Shown here: positions 1 through 7,952 of the stretch, piece by piece
Numbering within the stretch: the first letter of the stretch is position 1
How the letters are laid out: the number at the start of each line of letters is the position of its first letter
Assembly: GCF_017168335.1 (NCBI RefSeq)
Contig: NZ_JABFAU010000013.1
Location: forward strand, 602,172 to 666,171
Source: Rhodococcus sp. KRD162
Lineage (GTDB): Bacteria; Actinomycetota; Actinomycetes; Mycobacteriales; Mycobacteriaceae
Length of the DNA stretch: 64,000 nucleotides
Direction: 5' to 3'
The notes under the pieces: model-generated
Seen by the model: the letters and a program-made list of their open reading frames with translations, nothing else
The model's database searches: none
Told to the model about the DNA's origin: nothing
Position numbers and translations under genes: made by a program

Positions 1-16
1 CAGGGGAAGGACCGGC

Positions 17-409
<393 letters not shown>

Positions 410-413
410 TGCC

Positions 414-839
414 TCAGCGGTTCGCGTACAGATCGACGGTGGTGCCGTCGGGGTCGTGTACGACGGCATAACGCTGCCCCCAGAACGCATCCCAGGGTTC
501 GAGGTGCCCTGGGTACCCGGCCTCGGTCACGGCCGTCCACGTCGCGTCGACCCCGTCGGGCGTCCCGCAGTCGAAGGCCAGCGCTATGCGGTGACCACCG
601 CTCGGCTCGGTCCACGACGGATCGAACGAGGTAATGGTCGACGGTAGGTCGAACAGCAGCCGCACTCCACCGAGGTCGACCTCCACATGCTGTTCGGCGT
701 CCGCAGCCGCTGGGATATCGAGCCCCAGTAGGCGGTAGAAGGCCAGCGCCACAGCCATATCGGCGACGACGATTTCGATTCCTGCCAGGCGCGGTGTCAC
801 ACGGAACACAGTAGACCGGTCAGCCCCAGTTCGCGGCAT
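414..839 (-). CDS. VOC-superfamily protein
   Basis: This VOC-fold protein is about 141 aa if the ATG is used. The N-terminal module contains AGIEIVVADMAVALAFYRLL and the C-terminal module ends VVHDPDGTTVDLYANR, the usual 'DPDGNxxxLxxP'-like close of the second module. The ATG overlaps the 3' end of the upstream VOC gene by 20 bp. A GTG 39 bases downstream (VTPRLAGIEI) is equally plausible and gives a more typical N terminus. The two minus-strand VOC genes probably form a small operon. I see no residues that would assign a substrate. Confidence 0.8.
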   Translation of the reverse strand: MPRTGADRSTVFRVTPRLAGIEIVVADMAVALAFYRLLGLDIPAAADAEQHVEVDLGGVRLLFDLPSTITSFDPSWTEPSGGHRIALAFDCGTPDGVDATWTAVTEAGYPGHLEPWDAFWGQRYAVVHDPDGTTVDLYANR

Positions 840-1197
840 TCGTCAGGCAGAAGGGATGCCCAGCAGGATCCAGCAACACTCGCCAGGTCTCACCCGGCTG
901 ATCCTCGGGCAACGTTGCACCCAGGCGCACCGCTGCCGCCGCCGCAGCGTCGAGGTCCTCGACCGCCAGATCGAAGTGAAACTGCTTGCTGCCGTGGGAG
1001 TTCGGCCATGACGGTTGCTGATAGTCCGGCACACGACCGAAGCCGAGTGCACTACTGGGACCCTGCAGCATCGCGTAGTCCTTCTCCGCATGTACGACGC
1101 TCCAGCCCAACAACGACGACCAGAAGCTCGCGCTGGCCGCGGGGTCTGCGCAATCCAGTGTGACCATCTTCAGCGTGGCGACGGGGGTATCGGTCAT
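820..1197 (-). CDS. VOC-superfamily protein
   Basis: This 125-aa VOC protein starts at MTDTPVATLK. The ATG is preceded by a strong AGGAGGAGG ribosome-binding site, so a longer reading that begins further upstream is rejected. The N terminus reads MVTLDCADPAASASFW, characteristic of the 'glyoxalase-like' subgroup that carries a LDCADP motif. The C terminus ends LLDPAGHPFCL. It is divergent from the AraC-type regulator at 1249, whose promoter must lie in the roughly 50 bp between them. The regulator may therefore control this VOC pair. That link is inferred from layout only. Confidence 0.88.
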   Translation of the reverse strand: MTDTPVATLKMVTLDCADPAASASFWSSLLGWSVVHAEKDYAMLQGPSSALGFGRVPDYQQPSWPNSHGSKQFHFDLAVEDLDAAAAAAVRLGATLPEDQPGETWRVLLDPAGHPFCLTNAANWG

Positions 1198-1248
1198 GGT
1201 GTTCCTCCTCCTGAGTGGATGTCGGACCAGACTCCTACACTGACCCGC

Positions 1249-2073
1249 GTGCCGGATAGGAAAAACGCGACAGCCACCCAGGCCGGCGTTCTGCGACCCG
1301 AACAGCTGGCACAGCACGTCGACCTCCAACGACTGCCCTGCTCGCAGTCGTTGGACCCCTGGGTCGAGAACTACTGGCTACTGCGTTGGGATCTGCCGTC
1401 CGGGACCGTCCATCGCAGCTCGACGCTTCCGCACCCGGCCTGCACTCTGAGCGTCGAACACGGCTGGACCCGCGAAGGCGTCATCGATCCTGTGGTCGTG
1501 ACGGGAGTGCTCACGCGCCGCTTCGACGTCGCGCTCGCCGAATCCGGGTGGGTGTTCGGCGTCAAGTTTCGGCCCGGCGGGTACGCGGCCCTCACCGGAA
1601 CCGTCGCGAGAACGCTGCGAGACGTCCCGGCCGCACAGCCCACGGCTTTTCGCGCCGAGACCGTCGAAGCACTCGCCGAACTGGGCGGTCACCTCGACAC
1701 CGACCACTGCCGAACCGTCGTCGACTCCGTTCTCGCGCCCTACGCCCGAGACGTAGATGCGGACTACGAGATCGTTCTCGACGTCATCTCCACGATGCTG
1801 CGGGATCGGACATTGATTCGCGTCGCCCAGGTCGAAGAGAGATGCGGCATCGGGACACGTCGGCTGCAGCGCCTGTTCGAGCACTACGTCGGCGCGACGC
1901 CGAAATGGGTTCTGGCCCGGTATCGGATCCACGATGCACTCAGTGAGCTCGACGCCGGCTACTCGGGTCCCCTGGCGGACCTCGCAGCACGCTACGGCTG
2001 GTTCGACCAGGCGCACTTCACCCGCGAGTTCACCGAACTGGTCGGTACACCACCCGGTTCGTATTCACGGTGA
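1249..2073 (+). CDS. AraC-family transcriptional regulator with DUF6597-type N-terminal domain
   Basis: This is a regulator of about 274 aa. The N-terminal half (WVENYWLLRWDLP, then VTGVLTRRF and FGVKFRPGGY) is the sensor domain often found in front of AraC helix-turn-helix domains in actinobacteria. The C-terminal 90 residues carry the double HTH (RVAQVEERCGIGTRRLQRLFEHYVG and LADLAARYGWFDQAHFTREF). I chose the GTG because TACACT, a TANNNT -10 element, lies 7 nt before it, as in leaderless actinobacterial genes. An in-frame ATG at 1219 is the alternative. It is divergent from the VOC gene pair, which it may regulate. The ligand is unknown. Confidence 0.85.
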   Translation: MPDRKNATATQAGVLRPEQLAQHVDLQRLPCSQSLDPWVENYWLLRWDLPSGTVHRSSTLPHPACTLSVEHGWTREGVIDPVVVTGVLTRRFDVALAESGWVFGVKFRPGGYAALTGTVARTLRDVPAAQPTAFRAETVEALAELGGHLDTDHCRTVVDSVLAPYARDVDADYEIVLDVISTMLRDRTLIRVAQVEERCGIGTRRLQRLFEHYVGATPKWVLARYRIHDALSELDAGYSGPLADLAARYGWFDQAHFTREFTELVGTPPGSYSR

Positions 2074-2188
2074 GTAACACCTTCGTCACGCATTGGGACT
2101 TTTGCCTGTTCGTTTGGCACAGTATCCCGCGGTGCTCATCAGCACCGGGCGGGGCACAGCAGCACAGAGGAAGAGTGGGCTCGGACGC

Positions 2189-3259
2189 ATGATCAACATT
2201 CTCGTTGCCGGTGGTATCGCATTGGCGGTCTCGATTCTGTTGACGCCATTTCTCATCGCACTGTTCACCCGGCAGGGCTTCGGCCAGGAGATTCGCGTCG
2301 AAGGCCCGCAAAGTCACCAATCCAAACGAGGAACGCCGACGATGGGCGGAGTCGCCATCATCGTGGGCCTGTGGGCCGGCTACCTGGGCTCCCACCTCGT
2401 CGCGATGGGGGGCGACGGTCCGTCGGCGTCCGCGCTGCTGATCCTCGGCCTCGCCACTGCGCTCGGCGGCGTCGGATTTCTCGACGACTACATCAAGCTC
2501 CGCATGAAGCGGAACCTCGGCCTCAAAGCGACCGGAAAATACGTCGGACAGATCAGTGCAGCGGTGATCTTCGCGGTCCTGGCTCTGCAGTTTCGCAACG
2601 GAAACGGCATGACTCCGGGAAACACCGAACTCTCGCTCGTCCGGCAATCCACGTTCTTCACGATGGCCCCGATCGTATTCGTCCTGTTCTGCGTGTTCCT
2701 CGTCATCGCATGGTCCAACGCCGTCAACCTCACCGATGGACTCGACGGTTTGGCCGCCGGTTCGATGACCCTCGTCCTCGGTGCCTACACGGTGATGACG
2801 TTCTGGCAGTACCGGCAATCGTGCGCGACCAACGACATCGCCGGGTGCTACCAGGTACGCGATCCACTCGACCTCGCCGTGGTCTGCGCCGCAGCCGCGG
2901 GAGCCTGCATCGGATTCCTCTGGTGGAACGCAGCTCCGGCGAAGATCTTCATGGGCGACACCGGCTCCCTCGCACTCGGCGGCCTGCTCGCGGGACTGTC
3001 GATCGTGAGCAAGACCGAACTGATCGCCGTCGTCTTCGGCGCGCTCTTCGTCGCCGAGACTGCCTCCGTCGTCATCCAGGTCGCCTCGTTCAAGACCACC
3101 GGCAAACGGCCGTTCCGAATGGCCCCGATTCATCACCACTTCGAGTTGGCCGGCTGGGCAGAAACAACGGTCATCATCCGGCTATGGCTGTTCGCGGCCA
3201 TCGCGTCGGCGCTGGGGCTCGGGTTGTTCTACAGCGAATTCCTCGCAGCCGTCGGCTGA
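2189..3259 (+). CDS. mraY: phospho-N-acetylmuramoyl-pentapeptide transferase (MraY), orphan copy
   Basis: This 356-aa polytopic membrane enzyme transfers phospho-MurNAc-pentapeptide from UDP to polyprenyl phosphate to give lipid I. The length matches the family and all hallmark motifs are present. These are FLDDYIK with the two Asp residues, [24 protein letters not shown] and the [11 protein letters not shown] histidine loop. The start chosen is [12 protein letters not shown]. Upstream in-frame codons give a hydrophilic extension with no TM and are rejected. mraY normally sits in the dcw cluster between murF and murD. Here its neighbours are an AraC regulator and a small unknown gene, so it is either relocated or a second copy. 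It is probably catalytically intact. Confidence 0.93.
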   Translation: MINILVAGGIALAVSILLTPFLIALFTRQGFGQEIRVEGPQSHQSKRGTPTMGGVAIIVGLWAGYLGSHLVAMGGDGPSASALLILGLATALGGVGFLDDYIKLRMKRNLGLKATGKYVGQISAAVIFAVLALQFRNGNGMTPGNTELSLVRQSTFFTMAPIVFVLFCVFLVIAWSNAVNLTDGLDGLAAGSMTLVLGAYTVMTFWQYRQSCATNDIAGCYQVRDPLDLAVVCAAAAGACIGFLWWNAAPAKIFMGDTGSLALGGLLAGLSIVSKTELIAVVFGALFVAETASVVIQVASFKTTGKRPFRMAPIHHHFELAGWAETTVIIRLWLFAAIASALGLGLFYSEFLAAVG

Positions 3260-3263
3260 CCTC

Positions 3264-3269
3264 TACGCT
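3264..3269 (+). promoter_or_regulatory. -10 element for the 3276 gene
   Basis: TACGCT matches TANNNT and occupies exactly -12 to -7 relative to the ATG at 3276. This is the geometry of leaderless transcripts in mycobacteria and rhodococci. It supports the small downstream gene being real and separately transcribed from mraY. Confidence 0.5.
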
Positions 3270-3275
3270 TCGGAG

Positions 3276-3488
3276 ATGACCGACGAACTGTCCCCGGTGG
3301 CCAAAGTCGACGCTCTCGCCGCCGAACTGGAACAACTCGATGCTCGACGCGTCGCCATCGGAGTCGAGCTGGTCAACCTGCAATTCGGTCTCGACGGAGA
3401 CGCAAAAATCCGCGCGACCGAGGTGTTCCACAGCGACTACCTGGAGCGTCTGTTCACACTGGTCGACCGATTGCGCTCAGACGAGTAG
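3276..3488 (+). CDS. small hypothetical protein (70 aa)
   Basis: This is a short acidic, helix-rich protein (VDALAAELEQLDARRVAIGVELVNLQF...LERLFTLVDRLRSDE) with a heptad-like leucine pattern suggesting a short coiled coil. I do not recognise the family. It follows mraY by 16 bp and has its own leaderless-type -10 element. It could also be translated from an mraY transcript. No catalytic motifs, signal peptide or TM are seen. Confidence 0.55.
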   Translation: MTDELSPVAKVDALAAELEQLDARRVAIGVELVNLQFGLDGDAKIRATEVFHSDYLERLFTLVDRLRSDE

Positions 3489-3501
3489 AGCTCCGGTCGC
3501 T

Positions 3502-4143
3502 TCACACCGAGTCCTGGTCCGATAACACCGTGAGTCGAAAGTCCCTCAGCGACAAAGTAAGTGCTGCCAATGCTGCAATCAGTACTCCCCCGATCGGAAA
3601 CACCAACCACGGATGATCGATGGTCGGGCGGAAGGTTGCTCGATCTTGGTCACCCTCTAGATATGCCGTGTATGCCGTCCAACCGAAGTCCGACGCCGGT
3701 GGAGTGATGTCGGTCCCTCGCTGCCAAAAGGACAGCACCTGACCGGACAAAGGCTCGGAGGCCAGTTCTGCACGCTGCGGCGGCCAGTGCGTCCAAGCCA
3801 GTGCGCTGCTGGCTCCAAGAGCCGCGCCGATCACGATCAGCAACATGAACAGCTGGAGGCGACTGCGCTGGCGATCCTGAACGATGCGCAGACCCGAATC
3901 GACGAGAAACGACGCCGCGATCAATCCGATCGCCAACCCAGCTCCGGCGAGGTAGAGGGATGCGGGGAACCAATTCGGTCGGATGTACTCAGTACCGATG
4001 CCTGACGCAACGTCGGACGAACCAGCTACGGCGACATGCCAGACAACCGCTGCCGCGCACCCGACCGATGCACCGACTGCAGCCAGCACTGCTACCAGCG
4101 TCTTGCCTGACGGCCTCTCCACTGTCGGGACTCTAGCCGACAT
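3502..4143 (-). CDS. hypothetical membrane protein (213 aa, four TM segments)
   Basis: Four hydrophobic segments are visible, near residues 14-40, 60-82, 95-118 and 178-200. Between TM3 and TM4 is a polar loop of about 60 residues rich in Trp and Pro (AWTHWPPQRAEL, FGWTAYTAYLEG) that is probably extracytoplasmic. The C-terminal tail is short. I recognise no family. It is convergent with the small 3276 gene and divergent from the chloramphenicol-exporter leader at 4213. Confidence 0.65.
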   Translation of the reverse strand: MSARVPTVERPSGKTLVAVLAAVGASVGCAAAVVWHVAVAGSSDVASGIGTEYIRPNWFPASLYLAGAGLAIGLIAASFLVDSGLRIVQDRQRSRLQLFMLLIVIGAALGASSALAWTHWPPQRAELASEPLSGQVLSFWQRGTDITPPASDFGWTAYTAYLEGDQDRATFRPTIDHPWLVFPIGGVLIAALAALTLSLRDFRLTVLSDQDSV

Positions 4144-4200
4144 GGCCGCCCCGGCAACCGACGGCGTGAGAATGCGGTGGCATCGGGCACCGAGTCAGGC

Positions 4201-4206
4201 TACGGT
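4201..4206 (+). promoter_or_regulatory. -10 element of the exporter leader
   Basis: TACGGT (TANNNT) lies exactly at -12 to -7 from the GTG of the leader peptide at 4213. It predicts a leaderless transcript that begins at or very near the leader-peptide start codon. There is no obvious -35 box, which is common in these bacteria. Confidence 0.5.
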
Positions 4207-4212
4207 GTGGCG

Positions 4213-4260
4213 GTGAGTTCACCCGAGGCATCCAGATTCGAGCTACCGGTACCCCGGTAG
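4213..4260 (+). CDS. leader peptide upstream of the Cmx-type exporter
   Basis: A GTG-initiated frame of 15 sense codons plus TAG encodes MSSPEASRFELPVPR (first residue read as Met). Its last codons run into a perfect 10-bp hairpin whose right arm ends just after the stop. Inducible chloramphenicol-resistance genes (cat, cmlA) are known to use short leader peptides for ribosome-stalling attenuation. The size, position and overlap with the stem match that plan. The peptide itself is inferred, not demonstrated. Confidence 0.5.
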   Translation: MSSPEASRFELPVPR

Positions 4261-4333
4261 CTCGACAAACCCGAAGCACTCGATCACGAAGAATTCGGTG
4301 AGCACCTGTGTACCGGTCCACTTGTCCTGGACC
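4240..4333 (+). promoter_or_regulatory. candidate attenuator (mutually exclusive hairpins) before the exporter
   Basis: Stem 1 is a perfect 10-bp hairpin, GAGCTACCGG / CCGGTAGCTC (4240-4249 with 4254-4263), with loop TACC. A second segment, GTACCGGT at 4310-4317, is complementary over 8 bases to ACCGGTAC at 4245-4252 inside stem 1, so the two pairings exclude each other. A further small hairpin, GGTCCA / TGGACC (4315-4320 with 4328-4333), lies next to the exporter ribosome-binding region. A ribosome stalled in the leader peptide would open stem 1 and could shift the fold. This is consistent with translation attenuation but is unproven. Confidence 0.45.
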
Positions 4334-4357
4334 CGTCTCACATTCGGAGAAACCTCC

Positions 4358-5488
4358 ATGCCACCGCTCGTATTCTTGCTTGCCTCTGCCGTTTTCGCCT
4401 AGGGAACATCCGAGTTCATGCTCGCCGGGCTGCTCACCGACATCGCTACCGACCTCCCCACAACAGTTCCCCGTGCGGGAATGTTGACCTCGGCGTTCGC
4501 ACTCGGCATGGTCGTCGGGGCACCGGTCATGGCAGTCGCTACCCGTCGGCTGCCGCCCCGTGCGGCACTGTCCACCTTCTTGGCGGCTTTCATCGCAATG
4601 CACGTAATCGGCGCGACAACAACCAGTTACCCGGTGCTTTTCGCCTCTCGGGTGCTGGCCGCCTTCGCCAACGCCGGGTTTCTGGCACTCACGTTGGCCA
4701 TGGTCGCAGCGCTGGTCACACCGGATCGCCTCTCGCGCGCCGTCGCCACCATCCTGGCGGGCACCACTCTTGCCTTGGTGCTCGGTGTACCCGCCGGGAC
4801 ACTGGTCGGGGCACTTCTGGGTTGGCGTGCCGCGCTGTGGGGTGTGGCATTGCTGTCGGTTCCCGCCCTCGTCGCTGTGACAATCGCGGCGCCCGCCACA
4901 CAGGGCCGGCGGGAAGCTGGTTCGCTGACTACCGAATTCGCTGTCCTGCGCCGACGCCCGCTGTTTCGCGTCCTCGCTCTCTGCGTCCTTGTCAACGGTG
5001 CCACCTTCTGTTCGTTCACCTACTTGGCTCCCGTCGTCACCGAACGAGCGAAATTACAGACTGCGATGGTGCCGGTGGTCCTTGCGTTGTTCGGGCTCGG
5101 AGCCCTGGCTGGAGTGTGGGCTGCCGGAAGGTTCGGTGACCGCTACGCAACGAGGCTCGTGCCACTGAGCGGCGCAGCGCTTCTCGTTGGTTGGTGCCTG
5201 TTCGCGCTACTTGCCCAGTATCCGATCACCGTGATCGTCTTGGCCTTCGTACAAGGAGGGCTGTCGTTCGCACTCGGCAGCACACTGGTGAGCCGAGTGA
5301 TGCGCAACTCGGCCGGTGCGCCGACAATGTCCGGTGCGTTCGCAACGGCCGGCCTGAATATCGGTGCTGCGACCGGGCCCGCTCTCGGCGGCCTGGTCTA
5401 CGGTTCGGCCCTCGGAGCGGTGGGGCCTCTTGCCGCCAGCGCAGTACTGTTGGCTATCGCTCTTGTGGTGGCTGTCCTGTTGACCTGA
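4358..5488 (+). pseudogene. Cmx/CmrA-type chloramphenicol-efflux MFS transporter, interrupted by an amber codon
   Basis: The full frame starts at ATG 4358 after GGAGAAACC and would give about 376 aa. It contains TAG at 4400-4402 after 14 codons. Translation either side reads MPPLVFLLASAVFA * GTSEFMLAGLLTDIATDLP. This is the signature TM1 of Cmx/CmrA exporters, so the stop falls inside an otherwise conserved helix. The remaining frame is open, with roughly 12 TM segments and the MFS loop (GMVVGAPVMAVATRRLPPR). Re-initiation at ATG 4418 would lose half of TM1. It is therefore probably non-functional unless the stop is read through or is a sequence error. A leader with attenuator-like structure lies upstream and a MarR gene follows 30 bp downstream. 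Confidence 0.8.
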
Positions 5489-5517
5489 AGTTTGGTTGAG
5501 GTTTTAGGCTCATTTTC

Positions 5518-5967
5518 ATGACAACCAACCGACCGATGCAACCGCCCGAGCGTCAGCCCATCGGGTTCTGGACCGCCCGCGCAGGGGAAGCCATTCGAGC
5601 ACGGACCCGTGGGGCACTCCACGATATCGGCGTCACTCAACCCCAATGGTGGCTCCTGCACCAGATTTCACTGCATCCGGCAGGGGCTGATCGCGCCGAG
5701 ACGATCGAGAAGATCGGCCACAACGACACCCCGGAAGCAATAGTCGAGGCCATCGAATCCGCGCGCGCCGAAGGCTGGATCCTGGAATCGAATTCACGCA
5801 TGAAGTTCACACCAGAAGGTCTCGACACCTTTCGGCGCGCGGCCGATCTGCAGAACATGCTGCAGAACGAGCGCATGAGCGGCATCAGTGAGGCCGACTT
5901 CGTCACCACCATCGAAGTCCTGCAACGAACAATCAAGAACGTGGGAGGCGACGCCTGGCATTGGTGA
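5518..5967 (+). CDS. MarR-like winged-helix regulator
   Basis: This 149-aa protein has the length and pattern of MarR-family regulators. It has a helical N terminus (IGFWTARAGEAIRARTRGAL), a WWLLHQISLHPAG recognition region, an acidic linker, then a wing-like SNSRMKFTPEG and a C-terminal dimerisation helix. TAGGCT, a -10-like hexamer, ends 7 nt before the ATG, suggesting a leaderless start. It lies 30 bp after the broken exporter and may have regulated it. The target and ligand cannot be read from sequence. The family call is moderately sure because the HTH is divergent. Confidence 0.72.
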   Translation: MTTNRPMQPPERQPIGFWTARAGEAIRARTRGALHDIGVTQPQWWLLHQISLHPAGADRAETIEKIGHNDTPEAIVEAIESARAEGWILESNSRMKFTPEGLDTFRRAADLQNMLQNERMSGISEADFVTTIEVLQRTIKNVGGDAWHW

Positions 5968-6008
5968 CAATCAGGTACGTCACGTCACCTCGGCCCTCGT
6001 GTGCGAGG

Positions 6009-6458
6009 ATGTCGGCTGTGCGAGCACTCGTCGGTCTCTCGACGATCTCGGTAGTGTGCTCGGTGTCGATCGTGTTGTACGCCGCGGTGCATCTGGCGAC
6101 GACCGGAATCATAGAGACGGGCCCGCTTTTCGAGATCATGGTCGTCCTACCGGCCGTGGCCGCCGTCGTGACCTCGCTTCTCGGTGGACTGGTCGGTCTC
6201 GGCGCGCTGATCCGTCGCTCGAGCCGGAATTCCCCCTTCGTGCTCATGACCGTCGGGCACGTAGCGGCCAGCGCTGGCGTTGTCGCCGTCGTCATATGGT
6301 CGACGCGGGCAACGGCGTCGGGATGGGATCTGCTGCTTGTTCCAGTGCCGATTCTGCTGGGACAACTTGCCGTAGTGGCTGGACTCGGTGTGCTCATGTT
6401 TCGCCGTCGTCATGCTCGCCCTCGAAATCGGGACGCCCACAGCGAATCCGAGGACTGA
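6009..6458 (+). CDS. hypothetical membrane protein (four TM segments)
   Basis: A product of about 149 aa starts at MSAVRALVGL. Four TM segments are clear: VGLSTISVVCSVSIVLYAAV, IMVVLPAVAAVVTSLLGGLV, FVLMTVGHVAASAGVVAVVI and LLVPVPILLGQLAVVAGLGV. A basic, charged C-terminal tail (FRRRHARPRNRD) follows. A longer frame begins at 5961, overlapping the MarR gene, but adds a non-conserved-looking N terminus. I do not recognise a family. It is probably co-transcribed with the upstream regulator. Confidence 0.6.
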   Translation: MSAVRALVGLSTISVVCSVSIVLYAAVHLATTGIIETGPLFEIMVVLPAVAAVVTSLLGGLVGLGALIRRSSRNSPFVLMTVGHVAASAGVVAVVIWSTRATASGWDLLLVPVPILLGQLAVVAGLGVLMFRRRHARPRNRDAHSESED

Positions 6459-6513
6459 TCCCCATCCGAGAGCCTCGAATCGTCGATGACGAATGCATGA
6501 ACGACTCAGGACT

Positions 6514-7239
6514 TCACGTGCCCGAGCGGGCTTCACAGGCAGCCGCTGCGAATGCAGCCATGCTCGAGAATCTCATGTCGTAGCTGTACTCGCCGTTGGG
6601 TTCTGGAGTCGCGCCCCAACCCGGCCGGTCCTCACGGCGGTCGATCCACACCGACGGGATGTCGTGACGCTTGGCGGGCACATGATCGTGGAACAGACTC
6701 TGCGCAACGTGGAGCAGTCGCGACCGGGGCACGCCGAGGTCCTCGAGGACTCCATCAACGGCGTCGAAGTGATTGTCGGCCGGCTTGTACGCCCCTACAT
6801 CCTCGGCGGTGACGATGGCGTCGAACTGGACGCCGAGACGCAGATTGCTACCCGCGAAGCCGTCGCGGTGGACATTGGAGAGGATGACGAGCTTGTAGTT
6901 CTCGGCGAGTGCCGCCAATGCCTCGGCCGAGTCCGGGAACGCCGGCCAATCGGGGACGGACGATCCGAGTCTGCTCACCCAGTTTTCCGACACCGTAATT
7001 CCCAGCGCATCCCCGTTCCGGCGGAATGCCTCCGCGAGCACATCGGGATAGAGCGTGGCAGGTGAATCCAGTTGCACCCTCGCCTCGTTGACGGCATAGG
7101 CGGCCAGTAGCTCGTCCCCGGACAGCGACGAACCGGACTGCTCCGCCCACGGACCGAGAACGCCCAATATTCCCGCTTCCCAGTCGATCAGCGTTCCGTA
7201 GCAATCGAAGCTCAGTACGTCGTAGTCGGCAAGATTCAT
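6514..7239 (-). CDS. HAD-superfamily hydrolase, type II haloacid-dehalogenase-like
   Basis: This 241-aa protein carries the four HAD motifs: DVLSFDCYGTLIDWEAG (nucleophile Asp), VILSNVHRDG (motif II Ser/Asn), a Lys in GAYKPADNHF (motif III), and an acidic region near AQSLFHDHVPAK / SVWIDRR. The SFDCYGTLIDW start is characteristic of L-2-haloacid dehalogenase type II relatives. The start ATG (MNLADYD) has GAGGAG 10 nt upstream, so the longer reading is rejected. The natural substrate could be a 2-haloacid or another small phospho or halo compound. Confidence 0.85.
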   Translation of the reverse strand: MNLADYDVLSFDCYGTLIDWEAGILGVLGPWAEQSGSSLSGDELLAAYAVNEARVQLDSPATLYPDVLAEAFRRNGDALGITVSENWVSRLGSSVPDWPAFPDSAEALAALAENYKLVILSNVHRDGFAGSNLRLGVQFDAIVTAEDVGAYKPADNHFDAVDGVLEDLGVPRSRLLHVAQSLFHDHVPAKRHDIPSVWIDRREDRPGWGATPEPNGEYSYDMRFSSMAAFAAAACEARSGT

Positions 7240-7492
7240 CCGGCGGGTACTCCTCACGAAATTCGGTGGCGGCCGACTGCTCGTGTCGAACACGCCTACA
7301 TCTCCTGAGCAGCCTACTGCCTTGCGTCTGCCCTTGGCCGTCCGGATGTCTCTGCGATCGCACGACGGATGCGCGACGATCGAGGGTCACACCTGTTGCG
7401 CGACAGAGCATATCGAGCAGCTCCGTCGAGAAGCCGTCCGGCAGGTAGGATTCTGTGACAGTCGAATCGACAGGCGACGAAGGACGGCACGC

Positions 7493-7868
7493 ATGACCAC
7501 GAGCAAGAACGACCACGTACGCAATGTCGTCGACGCGCTGAGCAGGATCGACGAGCCCTGGGCAACCACACCGACTGGTCAGCATCAACGACTACGACGT
7601 CAAAGTGGTCAAACTTCTCGGCGAATTCGTCTGGCACACACACCCGGATACGGACGAGATGTTCTTCGTCCACAGCGGAGAACTCATCATCCAACTTCGC
7701 GACCGCGACGTGGTGCTCGGGCCGGGTGACGTCTTCGTCGTCCCGGCGGGAGTCGAGCACTGCCCCAGAGCGGACGAGGAGGTGTCGGCTCTGCTGTTCG
7801 AGCGGTCAGGCACCGTCAATACCGGTGATGCAAGCGGGGACCTGACCTCTCAGGTCCACGAGTTGTGA
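7493..7868 (+). pseudogene. cupin-domain protein with a frameshift
   Basis: The N-terminal part is read from ATG 7493 (MTTSKNDHVRNVVDALSRIDEPWATTP). The conserved cupin part continues one frame over (LVSINDYDVKVVKLLGEFVWHTHPDTDEMFFVHSGEL... ending GTVNTGD), with the switch near 7574. Joined, they give a typical single-domain cupin of about 125 aa. It has the metal-ligand HxHxxxDE motif (WHTHPDTDEMF) and the second motif PAGVEHCP. One extra base, or loss of two, in the assembled sequence explains the shift. It may be a true mutation or a consensus error. The downstream frame alone (from about 7605) lacks a usual start. Confidence 0.7.
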
Positions 7869-7952
7869 CACCGATTCTGTTGAGCCACAGCGTAGAAAAC
7901 GAGGCGCACCTCCGGTTCCGGTTCGGGCTCTTCGACAACATGACGGCCCAGC

